A DNA stretch of 64,000 bases from Oscheius onirici. Its lineage: Eukaryota > Nematoda > Chromadorea > Rhabditida > Rhabditidae. Positions 11,319-21,192 of this stretch are shown here, one piece after another; the stretch's first letter is position 1, and each line of letters opens with the position of its first letter. The stretch covers positions 2,864,398 to 2,928,397 of the forward strand of contig OW051469.1 of the NCBI GenBank assembly GCA_932521025.1, written 5' to 3'. A program made the translations under genes and the position numbers. The notes under the pieces are model-generated. The model was not told where the DNA came from. It saw only the letters and a program-made list of their open reading frames with translations, and searched no databases.

Positions 11319-12155
11319 ATGATACTGTGTACGTAATTCTTAGACCTATTCAAAAAAATTACGGCATTTCGTTCCTAGCTTTCTTGAAGTTAAACCGGAC
11401 CCTATCCAATTCGGTGATCCGGATCTATCCGACGTTACGATTTCGGTCAAAGAGGGCGAATGGGAACAGGATTACAAGGCTAACAAGATGATTCTGGCCA
11501 ACGGATCCGACGTCTTCAAGAGGATGTTTTTCGGTCATTTCAAGGAGGCCAAGGAAGACTACGTCGAGATCAAAGAGGCTCACATAGCCTCGTTCAGAAG
11601 ACTTATTGAGATCATTTACAAGAGAAAACCGAGGGATTTCGACGTCGTGAAGCCTGGCAGTTATTACGAAGAAGTAAGCATTTTTTAGCGTAACGTTTCC
11701 CCTTTTTAGGGCCAAATAGCTATGTTTTCTGCCACGGCGAAAGCCCGTCTCTGCTCAGCAGCGAAACGAGGCTTTCGTCGTTGAACTCCATCTTCTTAGT
11801 AAGTTTTTACCCAAATTTTCAACAAAACTGATCTAGAGTTCTGGGGCTACGTTCAAGAACTGCAGGCCGTCGCTGACCGTTTCAACGTTACCGATGCCGT
11901 CATACAGTTCTTCCAGGACGAGATCTGCGGAGAATGGTGTGGTAGTACCGACTGCATGTACTGCCTCAACAAGTATCTTTTCGCCTACGAGTATGATCTC
12001 AAATACAACTTCTCAAAGTAATCTAATATTTCTTTAAAATTGAAACTTTTTAGGCTAAATTCGCTAAGGAGAATTTTCTCATCTGGGCCACCACGATCCA
12101 GAAGTTCTCGGGCCCGAAGCCAAAGGCGTTCGCCTTCTGTAATCGCTTCGTCTAA
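11319..12155 (+). CDS. BTB/POZ protein copy E (intron 1 missing; probably decaying)
   Basis: A 14-base first exon (ATG at 11319, donor gtaatt at 11333) can join to 11379-11673 in frame, giving MILCTFLEVKPDPIQFGDPDLSDVTISV and a full BTB core to KPGSYYEE. The intron present after FKE in copies A-C and F is precisely absent here (junction 11547/11548, GAG-GCC). Joining directly to TTC TGG at about 11838 gives FWGYVQELQAVADRF and the motif WCGSTDCMYCLNKYLF. The last donor (tcaaa-gtaatc, about 12020) leaves a phase that does not fit the final exon (AKFAKENFLIWA to FVSTOP, 12153-12155), so a frameshift is likely. An extra exon-like piece at 11710-11800 resembles the matching region of copy B. I call it a gene of doubtful coding status. 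Confidence 0.5.
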
Positions 12156-12297
12156 TACAGTTTCTCACATTGTTACTTTATTTTCTGCTCAATCAGGTGC
12201 TATAAATTGTTAGCCAAAAACGTGTTTTTATTGTGTTTTACTCGCTTTCGACTCATTTTACCTAACTACCTCCGTAGCTTTCATTTTTTATATTTTT

Positions 12298-12300
12298 CAG
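12298..12300 (+). promoter_or_regulatory. Likely trans-splice acceptor of BTB copy F
   Basis: The strong consensus tatttttcag ends at 12300 and is followed by tcaaaATG at 12306. The stop codon of copy E is 150 bp upstream, with the shared 3' element and a tttacc word between them. Confidence 0.55.
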
Positions 12301-12305
12301 TCAAA

Positions 12306-13187
12306 ATGGCTTCTCTAAAAAAGGAAATTCCTGACCCGATCGAATTCGGAGATCCGGATCTCATTGACGTTACTCTCGTCGTCAAAAAGCAGGAATTCAA
12401 AGCAAATAAAACAATTCTGGCAAATAGCTCTAAGCGTTTCAAGAAAATGTTTTTCGACGGTTCCGCTGAGGTAATCTTAGAGGATTTTGGAAGAAGAAGG
12501 CGATTTTAGGCAGATAAAGATCGTTTCAAAGTCCACTACGTCTCTGTAGACGATGTCAGGCGACTTTTGGAGATAATTCACACCGGTAAACCTAGCGATC
12601 TCGAGATTTTCAGACACACTACGATCTACGAGAAGGTTCGATTGTTTTTCTCCAAGATTAGCCATTTTCAGAAACGTTATGGGAACGAGAAGCTTCGAAT
12701 TGCGGGTCACATTTACCCTCTTCTTTTTCCTTCAGAAAGATCCGAGATTTTGATCGGTCTGGCTTTTTGTAAGCAAAACAAAACGTATTTTAAATATCAG
12801 AAAATACATTTTCGGACTCTTGAATGTAGCCTGCAATTTTCAAGTTTCGAAAGACATAATTTTCCAATTTGTCAGCAACGAAATTTCCAAAAATGTCTGC
12901 AACGAGAACAAGTGCGAGTACTGCCTATATTTTAGTGTCTGTGCAAAAGCTGTCCATCTGGGTCAGTCCTTTGAAAGTGTCAGTTTTTATGTCCTTTTTC
13001 CTGCTAATTAAACTGAATTTAGCTTGAGGGTTGGTACGGCTTCAAGAACCAGTACTACATCGGCTGGAGGGCCAGCGTTCTTGAGAAGCGAACTACAAAG
13101 GCGGACATCTTTTTCAAGCCGGAGAAGATTACTGTTCCTGAAGGACATAGGTGCTATATTCCTCCGCATTTGCGCAAAAGATACTAA
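12306..13187 (+). CDS. BTB/POZ protein copy F (divergent subfamily)
   Basis: Exon 1 (12306-12470) and exon 2 (12510-12635) are in phase and encode the BTB domain (DPIEFGDPDLIDVTLVV, FKANKTILANSSKRFKKMFFDG, VRRLLEIIHTGKPSDLEIF). The borders of the middle exon are uncertain. It includes VSKDIIFQFVSNEISKNVCNENKCEYCL, where the array's Cys motif appears as C-x4-C-x2-C. The last exon begins at 13022 after aatttag, reads LEGWYGFKNQYYIGWRASVLEK and ends at TAA 13185-13187. The C-terminal half differs greatly from copies A-E but matches copy G. CUL3 adaptor activity is inferred from the BTB fold only. Coding potential looks preserved. Confidence 0.65.
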
Positions 13188-13752
13188 TTGTTTTTGCCCG
13201 TGTTGTTACGTTATTTTCCAATGAATTGTTATCTTTTTCCTTGTTTTCAGTTCTTGGCTTACTCGCAAATTTTTTTGTAATTCGAGACAGAATGAATTGG
13301 AGCCAAAACTGACGAAAATCGTGATAAGACTCGGTGATACCGTAACCACTGACGTAACTATTAGCCTTATCCTAAAATTTAGGGCAGTTTTCTACGTTCA
13401 TCGTGACTGAATTTATATTTCTTTTTAACGCTATTTCTTGAACAAAAAAAGACCAAAACAAGTCACAAAGAATGCACAAATGGGTACACTGAACCAAGCT
13501 CGGTGACCAGGAGCTTTTTCGACATGTTTCTGGCATCTTTTTTTTGCGAATAAAAATTCAAAACAAGCCCAAATCGAGTCGCGACTGATTAATGAGCCAC
13601 ATTCAGTGGGCAGGAACCTTCTGACCAATTTTTCCTATTTTACGGTGGTCATGTCTACGTAATCTATTACCTAACTTATCGAACTTTTCCAGTTGATTAT
13701 CGTTGTTTTCAGAGTCGATCCAAAAAGAAAACTGATCATATTTTCTGGTTAG

Positions 13753-14579
13753 ATGGATACTTTCGGTAATCTTACTATTTCTGGCCAAGAGCCGAAGTCC
13801 GAATCTTACTATTTCTGGACAAGAGCCAAGAGACATGGCCAAGAGCCGAAGCCCGAACCTTTCGAGCTCGGTGATCCGGATCTCATCGACGTTACTCTCT
13901 TCGTCGAGAAGCAGGAATTCAAAGCCAATAAGATAATTCTGGCCAACAGCTCGAAGGTTTTCAAGGAAATGTTTTTTGGCGAGTGAGGTGGTTTTCAGAC
14001 CCCAAGCGACCTACGAAATCGTTAATAGCTATCATTTGTTAAATACGTTTTTATAGAGAAGACACGGCGGATCACCGAACTGGATCTTGGGCACAATATT
14101 TCCCGGCGATAATTTTAGAATTTCCGCTCATATCACCACAACTCGTTCTTACAAAGAAGCAGACAGTGTTTTTTACGGTTGGGCTAGCTGAACATAGTAT
14201 TTACCTAGTATTTGATTTAGAAATAAGGAGATATATTTTCTGGCTGAGGGATTTAGCCGAGCGCTTCCAGGTTCCGAAAGACATGATTTTTCAATTTGTC
14301 AGCAATGAAATCTCCAAAAACGTCTGCAACAAGGATAAGTGCGAGTTCTGTCAGTTGGAAAACCTGTGCGTAAGGTCAGTCAAGAAGAATCAGGTTCACA
14401 TAGATTGCGTTAGTTTTTACTTTCTTGCACGTAAAATCTGAACATAGATTGTACGAGATTACAAATTTAAAAACAAGTTCTATCTCTCGTGGAAGGCTGG
14501 CGTTCTCGAGAAGCGAACTGTCAAGCCGGACTTCTTCTCCAAGCTGGACAAGATTAAAGTGAACGACGCCAGACAGTAG
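13753..14579 (+). pseudogene. BTB/POZ gene copy G (second half of BTB domain missing)
   Basis: The ATG at 13753 opens an N-terminus containing a short internal repeat (GQEPKSE / GQEPKPE) and then the BTB motif FELGDPDLIDVTLFVEKQEFKANKIILANSSKVFKEMFFGE, ending at TGA 13984-13986 unless spliced. The exon that should encode the rest of the BTB fold cannot be found between 13987 and 14220. The C-terminal region resumes with FWLRDLAERFQVPKDMIFQFVSNEISKNVCNKDKCEFCQ and a final exon like that of copy F (SWKAGVLEKRTVKPDFF, TAG 14577-14579). It is a sister of copy F that has lost an internal exon. Confidence 0.6.
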
Positions 14580-14769
14580 ATTTTCCCGTATTTGCATCAG
14601 TAATTGATTTTCTTGTTTTTACGTGTTATCCGTACAATCAGTGGGAATGAATTGTTATCCCAATCCTAATTTGTACCTAGTTTTAGCTGGTCCGGACCAT
14701 TTTTACCTAGATATTTCACTAAATCTTAATTTACGGTTATCGTTGGATTGAATTTATGGAAAAACAATC

Positions 14770-14845
14770 TTTTAGGCCAACTAGGACCGCTTCGAAATCA
14801 ACGTCAACTGCGGGGGTGCTTTCGAAGATTTTGCGAGGAATTGCT
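14770..14845 (+). pseudogene. BTB copy H relic (exon 2 fragment)
   Basis: The sequence ttttaggccaactaggaccgcttcgaaatcaacgtc aligns with the start of exon 2 of copy F (ttttaggcagataaagatcgtttcaaagtcc), with a TAG two codons in. Nothing else of this copy remains. It abuts the 3' end of mS22. Confidence 0.45.
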
Positions 14846-17089
14846 AAAAATGAATAAAACCGCGCACCTTGACAGAATATTCAGCGCTCATCTCTCCCAG
14901 CGGTCCTTCCGTCGTTCCGACGTTCCTCTGGCCGATCCTGGTCTGCCCCCGGTCGTCTGTCTTGAGAGAATCCGGGCTCCTCTTTATCTTCTGTTGGCTC
15001 TGATCGGTCTTCAGGCTACCGTCGGCGAGGAATCTCCTCAAATCGGCCAGCTGGCTGCTGAATCGCTGGTTCTAGAAAAAATAGGATGAAAATGATTCAA
15101 AATACCCTAATTTACCGCCTTAGAACCGGTCATTTAGGATAAATTTTAAAAAAACTAAAATCTCTACCTGTTTCATGAAATCGTTGACAATCTTCTCATC
15201 GGAATCTTCGCTTCCAATCGCGACTCTCCAGTTCGGATGAAGTGATTTTTGCAGCCTGATCAGTTTGGCGCACTGGCGAAGCTGGCCCTGACCTCCGAAA
15301 TGGTTCAGTAGAGGTGGAAGGCTGCCATTCAGAGCCAGATAGAAGACGAAGGGACCGAAATGACGAGTCGACTGAAGCACATCGTAGCTGCCAGTCGCGA
15401 TGATTGAGTCGAAAACGGTACGGGAGAGCTTGACAAAAGACGGATCATCGGGCTCATAGAAGTAGCAGGCCCAGTCGAGGACGAATTCGTGCTCTTTGCG
15501 GTCGAGGGCGTTCTGAAAATAAGGGAGTTTTGAAGATTTTGGCTACTTTTATATGGATTTTCTGATATACCACAAAGAAAGGATTGAGGATGGGAAAATG
15601 AAGAATCTCACCTGTAACCACGGATTTTCAAAGACTTTTGGAGGAAAGACTGGCCGATTCTCCTTCGGGTAATAGGTTCTGTTCATGCGATCGTGTTCCT
15701 CGACTCTGGCCGTTCGGAGCGTTCCGTCCACTTCTCTCACCACGACTGTACGATCCTGAAAGATGAATATTAACGCAAAGCTAAGAAAAGCGTCTCCTGG
15801 ATCAGGGTTGGCAAACCTGGCCGAAAAAGTCGGGCCGACCAGGTTAGCTTGTAAACAGCGCGCCAAACCTGACCCAACCTGGCCAGGTTTGGCGGCTCGG
15901 ATCGCGGCGGGTTACTGTAGCAAATGGTAAAACTCCATTTTTCTTGTAGATTCTTGTACTAGATGTTAATTTTTTTCCTTTTTTTGTTGCAACAAGTTAT
16001 AAAGTCACCAACAACGACAATAAAATAAGAAAAATAAAGTTTTATCGATTTGCTACAGTAACCCGCCGCGATCCGAGCCGCCAAAGCTGGCCAGGTTGGG
16101 CCAGGTTTGGCGCGCTGTTTACAAGCTAACCTGGCCTGGCCTTGGCGCCCTGGTCACAACCTGGTCTGGCCGGCCAGGTTTGCCAACCCTGCCTGATCAG
16201 CTTTGTTGGGATTTCTAGGTTGAACTTTGCACAAGAGTTAAAAACGAAGTGAAATGGCGTTTATACTTTGGAGCGTTGTGGGATTTTTCTTGCGGACATT
16301 GTTGAAGAGGAATGACCGGTTTTAGATGCTTTCTACAAGGTTAGCGACTAGCGAGTTAGCGAAGCTATAAAATGCTATAAAACGTTTTATAGCGAAGCTA
16401 TAAAACGTCAAAACGGTCGAAATTTGAAGAAAAAATAAAAAAATAATTATGACGAAACGTACAAACAAGCCGTGGAAACCATATTTAACTTTTTAGAAGA
16501 TTCTAGGGCGGTTTTTGTGCGAAAATAAGGTAACTCTTCATTTTAATAGCTAAAAAAGGTTTACCTGATCTGTGGCGTCGAAAGTAATATCGGTGAAGAC
16601 GAATTTGCTGTTGTCAAACTTGGCAATTTCGTCGTCCTTGGCCAGAATGGTCACTTCGTCCGATCGGGGCTCTTTCAGTGGCACAAAGTTGAGAAATTGT
16701 GTCGCTTCTTCGCGCATCTTGATCATCGTCTGCTCCAGACGCTCATCGGTCATCAGGGCGAAGTGAGAGCGCTGATAGCTGCTTGTACGGCGTTCTTTGA
16801 AAATCTGAAGCCATTTTTGGGTAAAAAAAATAGCAGAAAAGGCTCACTTTTCCCTCCAAATCGAGCCCAGTCAAATCGCGCATGAGTGACTGCACATTGG
16901 CATCAATAAACAGCTTTTCCACGTCCACTTTGCTCGATAGAGTCTTGTCGGAATCACTCCTTAAGATTTTATGTGAAAAAAAAACGGAAAATCGACAAAC
17001 CTGGACTGATTGAGCCATGCTGAGAAGGGACGGGCAGTTCCTCGCCGTGCTAAATGTCTGACGAGATGTGTGGGACGAATTCTGTTCAT
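14844..17089 (-). CDS. mrps-22: Mitochondrial small-subunit ribosomal protein mS22
   Basis: Six exons join in frame: 17089-17001, 16959-16848, 16804-16565, 15755-15612, 15512-15168 and 15071-14844, giving 385 residues. The first 30 residues are Arg-rich without acids (MNRIRPTHLVRHLARRG), a mitochondrial targeting peptide. Family blocks visible are LMRDLTGLDLEGK, SKFVFTDITFDA, VVVREVDGTLRTARVEEHDRM, YYPKENRPVFPP and YDVLQSTRHFGPFVFYLA, in the order and spacing of animal MRPS22. The protein is a metazoan-specific component of the 28S mitoribosomal subunit. The start directly follows ctgttttag, consistent with trans-splicing. Intron 3 is enlarged by a hAT-type MITE. The reading frame is intact. 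Confidence 0.93.
15803..16191. mobile_element. hAT-like MITE with long inverted repeats in mS22 intron 3
   Basis: The ends CAGGGTTGGCAAACCTGGCC and its reverse complement bracket 389 bp. The arms (about 130 bp) share words such as gcgcgccaaacctg and ggctcggatcgcggcggg in inverted orientation, and the AT-rich centre has no ORF. CAGGGTTGG-type termini are typical of hAT elements. The flanks (tcctggat / cctgatca) are only a poor 8 bp duplication. Confidence 0.75.
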
Positions 17090-17288
17090 CTAAAACAGAA
17101 AATATGAAGAAAATGGTCAGTTTGAAGGGAAAAACTAAAATACGAAATGCAGAAGGTCTCTTGGCTGTTTTCATTGGAGCGCGCTTACTTTTCTGGTCTT
17201 TGAGGTGGAAAATTTCATTTTTTTGACCCTGGCCATTTATGAGCATGATGATAGTTTGTCCTTCAGACCCCAGTACGACCATATGATT

Positions 17289-17367
17289 CAGTCTGCTAAC
17301 ATAGCAATGTTTAGAATCTTCAGAGTATTCCTTACGAGCGATCCCAAACTTCTTACAAAGCTGTTTA
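17289..17367 (+). mobile_element. LINE fragment, 78 bp
   Basis: The stretch gtctgctaacatagcaatg through caaagctgtttata is identical to 20267-20345, where it continues into a LINE reverse-transcriptase frame. Here it stops abruptly beside the Merlin element. Confidence 0.7.
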
Positions 17368-17405
17368 TATTAGGGCGCGCCAAAAGTCTGGTAATACTCG
17401 AGCAG

Positions 17406-19586
17406 GCGCCCCCCTTCGTTCAAAAACTCTTTTTCGCGGTCTTTTTCAACTTTGCGGGAATTCTGGTTTTTTCTTCATTTTCTTTCTTTTTCCACGTTTC
17501 TTCGCCATTTATCGTTCTTTTTAAGTATTTTCCGTTGACAATCGTAAGAAAACTCAATCTTTGTTGAAAAATAGTCGCCGAACTTCTTTGTGACCGAATA
17601 TTAGCCGTTTTCCATGATTATTTTTTTTCATTTTGATGTAAAATCGTCCCTTTTTTCATCTCTATTTGCTTTATTCGAACTTTATTTGCATTTTCCAGTT
17701 AATCTTCATTGCGACAACGATGATCGGGCCGGTAAGGAGTGGAAAGAAGCTTGCCACGGGCCCGAGATTTATCCGAATCTCCCCCGTGGCTTATTTGCAG
17801 GCCAGTTTCTCACTGATTTATTCCCATACAGATTTTGTTTGTTAATTCTATGTGATTACTTCCAGGAACGGATGACGACGGAGGAGAAGAGCGAGGTTCC
17901 GAGAACGGAGGACAAGAGCGAGGATTGGAAAGACGTAGGATTCGTGAAGGGTCTATTTCTTCATCTTCGGCTGCATTTTTATCAGGTTTTTCATCCCTTT
18001 TCACCCAATTGTGTTTTAGATTTAACAAGAAAGTTTAATAACTGCAATAACAAGTTAGTCGGGGCTAATTGTGCTTCGATATGAGTGCCAGAAGACGGTA
18101 GAAAGGATCTTCGCACACGTGACGGCCATTCATCGACAGCCACCAGTGCAGCGCCAGGTGGGAAAGAAGAGTCCGCTCTCGGACACCAGATCCAAGACGG
18201 AGGAGAGGCTTCTTAATTTTCCTCCACTGACGCTCAATGATCTGAGTGCTGCACTTCGTGACAGGATCGACGAAGTTTCTACTGTGGTTAACAGCTTCGT
18301 GATGGAAGCCGTGCTGGACAGTCTGGCGATATGCCCTCCACTCGTCGCTGCAGATGACGGTTCCCGGAGCGACATTGTCCTTGATGAGCGGGATCAGGAT
18401 GGCGGCAGTTCTATCCCAAACCCAAAAAGCACGGACCTCCCTGGTGCATCGGCAGACCATCCCAAACAACCATGGACCTTCAACGAACGTAACTTTGTAG
18501 GTTAAACAATTCACTCACCCTGGGCTCGGCGGAGATAGTTGTTGACCCGATGACCAAGGTGTCCGAGACGATTGCCTTGCATCAGTCGGCCACGATTGCC
18601 CTTACGCCTTCCTCTCATGAAGCATTCGTCGACCTCGACGATGTCGCCAACTCTACCCATTTTCGGAGATTGAGCCAGCTCGGCCAACATAATTTCCCTG
18701 ATTCGCTTGGACCAGTAAACGATGGTGTCGTCGGCAAGCTTGACGCCGATGAGGACAGGAAGAGTAGCGACACGGAGATCCTTGGCGAGACAGAAGGCTA
18801 CGTAGATGACATCCTTAGGATCAATCTGTATGTCATAAGTAAGATAGTTGTTTAATGATACTCACTTTACGATTCGGCCTTCCTGCTGCGTCCAAAATGT
18901 TGAATATCGGCAAACCGGTAATAGCAGCAGCAGGTTTGTAGGCGGACGGTCCATGGTGAGCAGATTTCTAGTTACGACACTTATCACAGCGGAAGATCGG
19001 TCTACTAATCTTCGTGAAGTTCTTTATTTTACCGGTACAGAACGACTTCCTCGGATTGAACGGCTTCTGGTGACAGACGGCAAGAAAGTCGTTCCCTCTC
19101 CCATTCTGACCGATCGCATCAGCAGCTGGCAGAAGGTCAAAGTGGCGAAGGAATGCCGTGGTGCGGACGGGGTTCTTGAATTCCTCGTAAAGTTGGACAA
19201 GAGTCGGATCTTGACAGGCCATAGGTAACGCGACTGACTTACGGGCCTAAGTTTTCACTCCTTGTATAGTTTCTCTCTCAACTTTTTCGTTTTATCGCTG
19301 TAAGACTCACCATCGACAGTCCTCTAATCACAATCTCTCCAGGAATCACATCCATGCGTCATTTTCTTGTTGTTTTCTCAGTGTATGGGCTTTTTTTCTT
19401 CATATTTTCATTAAATATACGATCTTTATGCAATTCCATGCTTTTTTTCACCATTCTACGAAGAAAACAGGTGAAAAACTAGCGAAAATGCTGAGGAACT
19501 CGTAGAAAACGAGAAAAGAAGAAAAAAAACCAGAATTCCCGCAAAGTTGAAAAAGACCGCGAAAAAGTGTTTGAACGAAGGGGGCC
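17406..19586 (-). mobile_element. Merlin-superfamily DNA transposon
   Basis: Inverted termini are visible: cccccttcgttcaaa, then cgcggtctttttcaac and tttgcgggaattctgg from about 17411 on the left, and the complement at about 19531-19586 on the right. The element is about 2.2 kb and encodes an ISXO2/IS1016-type transposase on the minus strand. The exact outer ends and target duplication are not certain. An aaaagtct word occurs at both outer flanks. Confidence 0.75.
18065..19222 (-). pseudogene. Merlin transposase (ISXO2-like DDE), one in-frame stop
   Basis: The frame starts at 19222 (MACQDPTLVQLYEEF), passes a CxxC pair (RCDKCRN), meets TAG at 18970-18968, and continues in the same frame to the donor after GRPNRK near 18860. 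Exon 2 (IDPKDVIYVAFCLAK to LRRAQ) and exon 3 (VTFVEGPWLFGM to ISKHN, stop 18067-18065) complete it. Catalytic triad candidates are Asp in IVEVDECFMRGRRKG, Asp in VICSDEWRAY and Glu in QIIERQWRKIK, the pattern of Merlin/IS1595 transposases. A single nonsense codon makes this copy recently inactivated rather than ancient. Confidence 0.85.
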
Positions 19587-19654
19587 AAAAGTCTTTGTAA
19601 TTAGTTCTACAGCTACCCTTCAAACTGATCGGATCGGTCCGCATTTTTGTAATT

Positions 19655-20062
19655 TTCGCATTTTTGATGTAGTGGGTTTATGAAATTTCACGCTGGAACG
19701 ACCCTTGTTGGAGTCCGCCGAGAGGAAATCTTTTTGTTTTTTAACTGTAGCATTTTACTGGTCTAAATATCACCCCCTGTAAAATATCAGCTCCGTATCT
19801 TTTGAAATAAAGCCTAGGGAGCGATTTTGAATCCAAAATTTGCACCATCTACCCCCCTCACGGTGATGTTTTTGAGCTCGAATTTGATTTTTTGAGAAAA
19901 CTAGCGATCCAATCGAGCTGATATTTTACAGGGGTGATATTTAGCCCAGTAAAATGCTACTGTTAAAAAAAACAAAAAGATTTCCTCTCGGCGGACTCGA
20001 ACTCGGGTCGTTCCAGCGTGAAATGTCACAAACCCGCTACACCAAAAATGCGAAAATTTGAA
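19655..20062. repeat. Large inverted repeat with tRNA-like arms
   Basis: The left arm (about 19658-19805) and right arm (about 19920-20055) are inverted copies sharing cgcatttttgatgtagtggg, ttcacgctggaacgaccc, gtccgccgagaggaaatc and atttactggtctaaatatc-type words. Within each arm a GAGTTCGAGTCC-like box B and the adjoining stem resemble a tRNA. No ORF. Confidence 0.65.
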
Positions 20063-20266
20063 AGTCGAATAATTTTTTGCGCGAAAGAGTAAAATACGTT
20101 TTTCAAAGAAAGAAAGATGCGTCTCGATGAGCTGAGTTTTTTTTTGTAGTTGACCATTTTTTTGTATCTCCCAACACCAAAAAATTTTCGCAAAAATACG
20201 TTTTTGGTCCGATTTTCAAAGCTACGTGGACGCAGAATATTGCTGTAGCTTGTTTTTAATCCATTT

Positions 20267-21192
20267 TGTCTGCTAACATAGCAATGTTTAGAATCTTCAG
20301 AGTATTCCTTACGAGCGATCCCAAACTTCTTACAAAGCTGTTTATAACTTATGTTAGGTCTAGAATGGAATTTTGTTCTTTAATTTGGAATCCCTATCAC
20401 AAAAAAGACGTTAATTCCTTAGAAAAAATCCAAAAAGACTTTTCTAGAATTCTTTGGCTAAAGAACAATCGAGGACTGACATATAGAGACATGCCCAGCT
20501 ACGAAACCCGTTTAAGACTTTTGAGTATCCACTCATTGCTAACCAGAAGGTTGGTTAATGACATTTTGTTTGCTCGTAAAGTCCTTTTGGGTTTAGGATT
20601 TACGAAAATTTCTGATTTGTTTCGTTTTTGTCTTTCCAATGGACGGACTGTGCAAACGTTCTACCCTTATTCAGCACATTGCTCTACATTCGGACGCGAT
20701 CCTTGGTCTTCTAGACCGATGATTCCTTGAAGAAGACCTGCACTCGATACACTTTCCCCCCTTTTTTCACATTTAGCATGGTTTCCGACTCAACTAAGGT
20801 TTCAAACTAGTGCCTAATTCACGTAGACAGGTTGGAGCACAGCCCTATGGGTTAATGATGTCACTCCCGCTACCTCTGTTGATTGGATTCAAGGCCTCTC
20901 TCACGTATGGAGTAGATTTTCATTGTGCATCTACAGTGGTTAGGGGGATAGTTTACTGCGGCCCAGAGTGGTGAATATGAGATATAAGCTAACTATTGGT
21001 TACTTGAATCTTTTAGTTAGACTTTGCTCATTTTTCAGCAGTTTGGCTACTATACGTCCCGGTTATAGGCACAGCCCGAGTGTTTTTAAACTATTTTGAT
21101 TCCTAAAGTTGAATTGTAACCCTCTGCTATTCTCCCTTTGTACATTGTAACAATGTTTTGCCTATGGCAAAATGAATATTCTATTCTATTTT
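20267..21192 (+). mobile_element. 5'-truncated non-LTR retrotransposon (LINE)
   Basis: An open frame to 20730 encodes the thumb/C-terminal part of a reverse transcriptase (RIFRVFLTSDPKLLTKLF, YVRSRMEFCSLIWNPYHKKD, LEKIQKDFSRILW, DMPSYETRLRLLSIHSL), as in CR1/jockey-like LINEs. The non-coding tail ends in a short tandem repeat (aatattctattctatt, 21174-21190), typical of LINE 3' ends. The element is 5'-truncated and has no RT catalytic motifs left. Confidence 0.8.

Larger units (their letters stand above)
6461..14660 (+). repeat. BTB 3' element: eight copies of a conserved post-stop sequence
   Basis: A sequence with the pattern tactgtttctcat-rttgttacgttgttat followed by ggcaatgaattgttaaccaaac lies just after the BTB stop codons at about 6461-6525, 8709-8775, 9670-9735, 10826-10892, 12155-12220, 13188-13230 and 14595-14660, with an orphan at 11164-11228. 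It is better conserved than the flanking coding ends of copies F/G versus A-E. It contains AATGAA, a known variant poly(A) hexamer, so it probably sets the 3' ends of the array's mRNAs. Confidence 0.7.

Noticed and set aside
14060-14105. Inverted fragment of the BTB motif inside copy G
   Set aside because: Only about 11 bases (ggatcaccgaa) match in reverse, too short to call.
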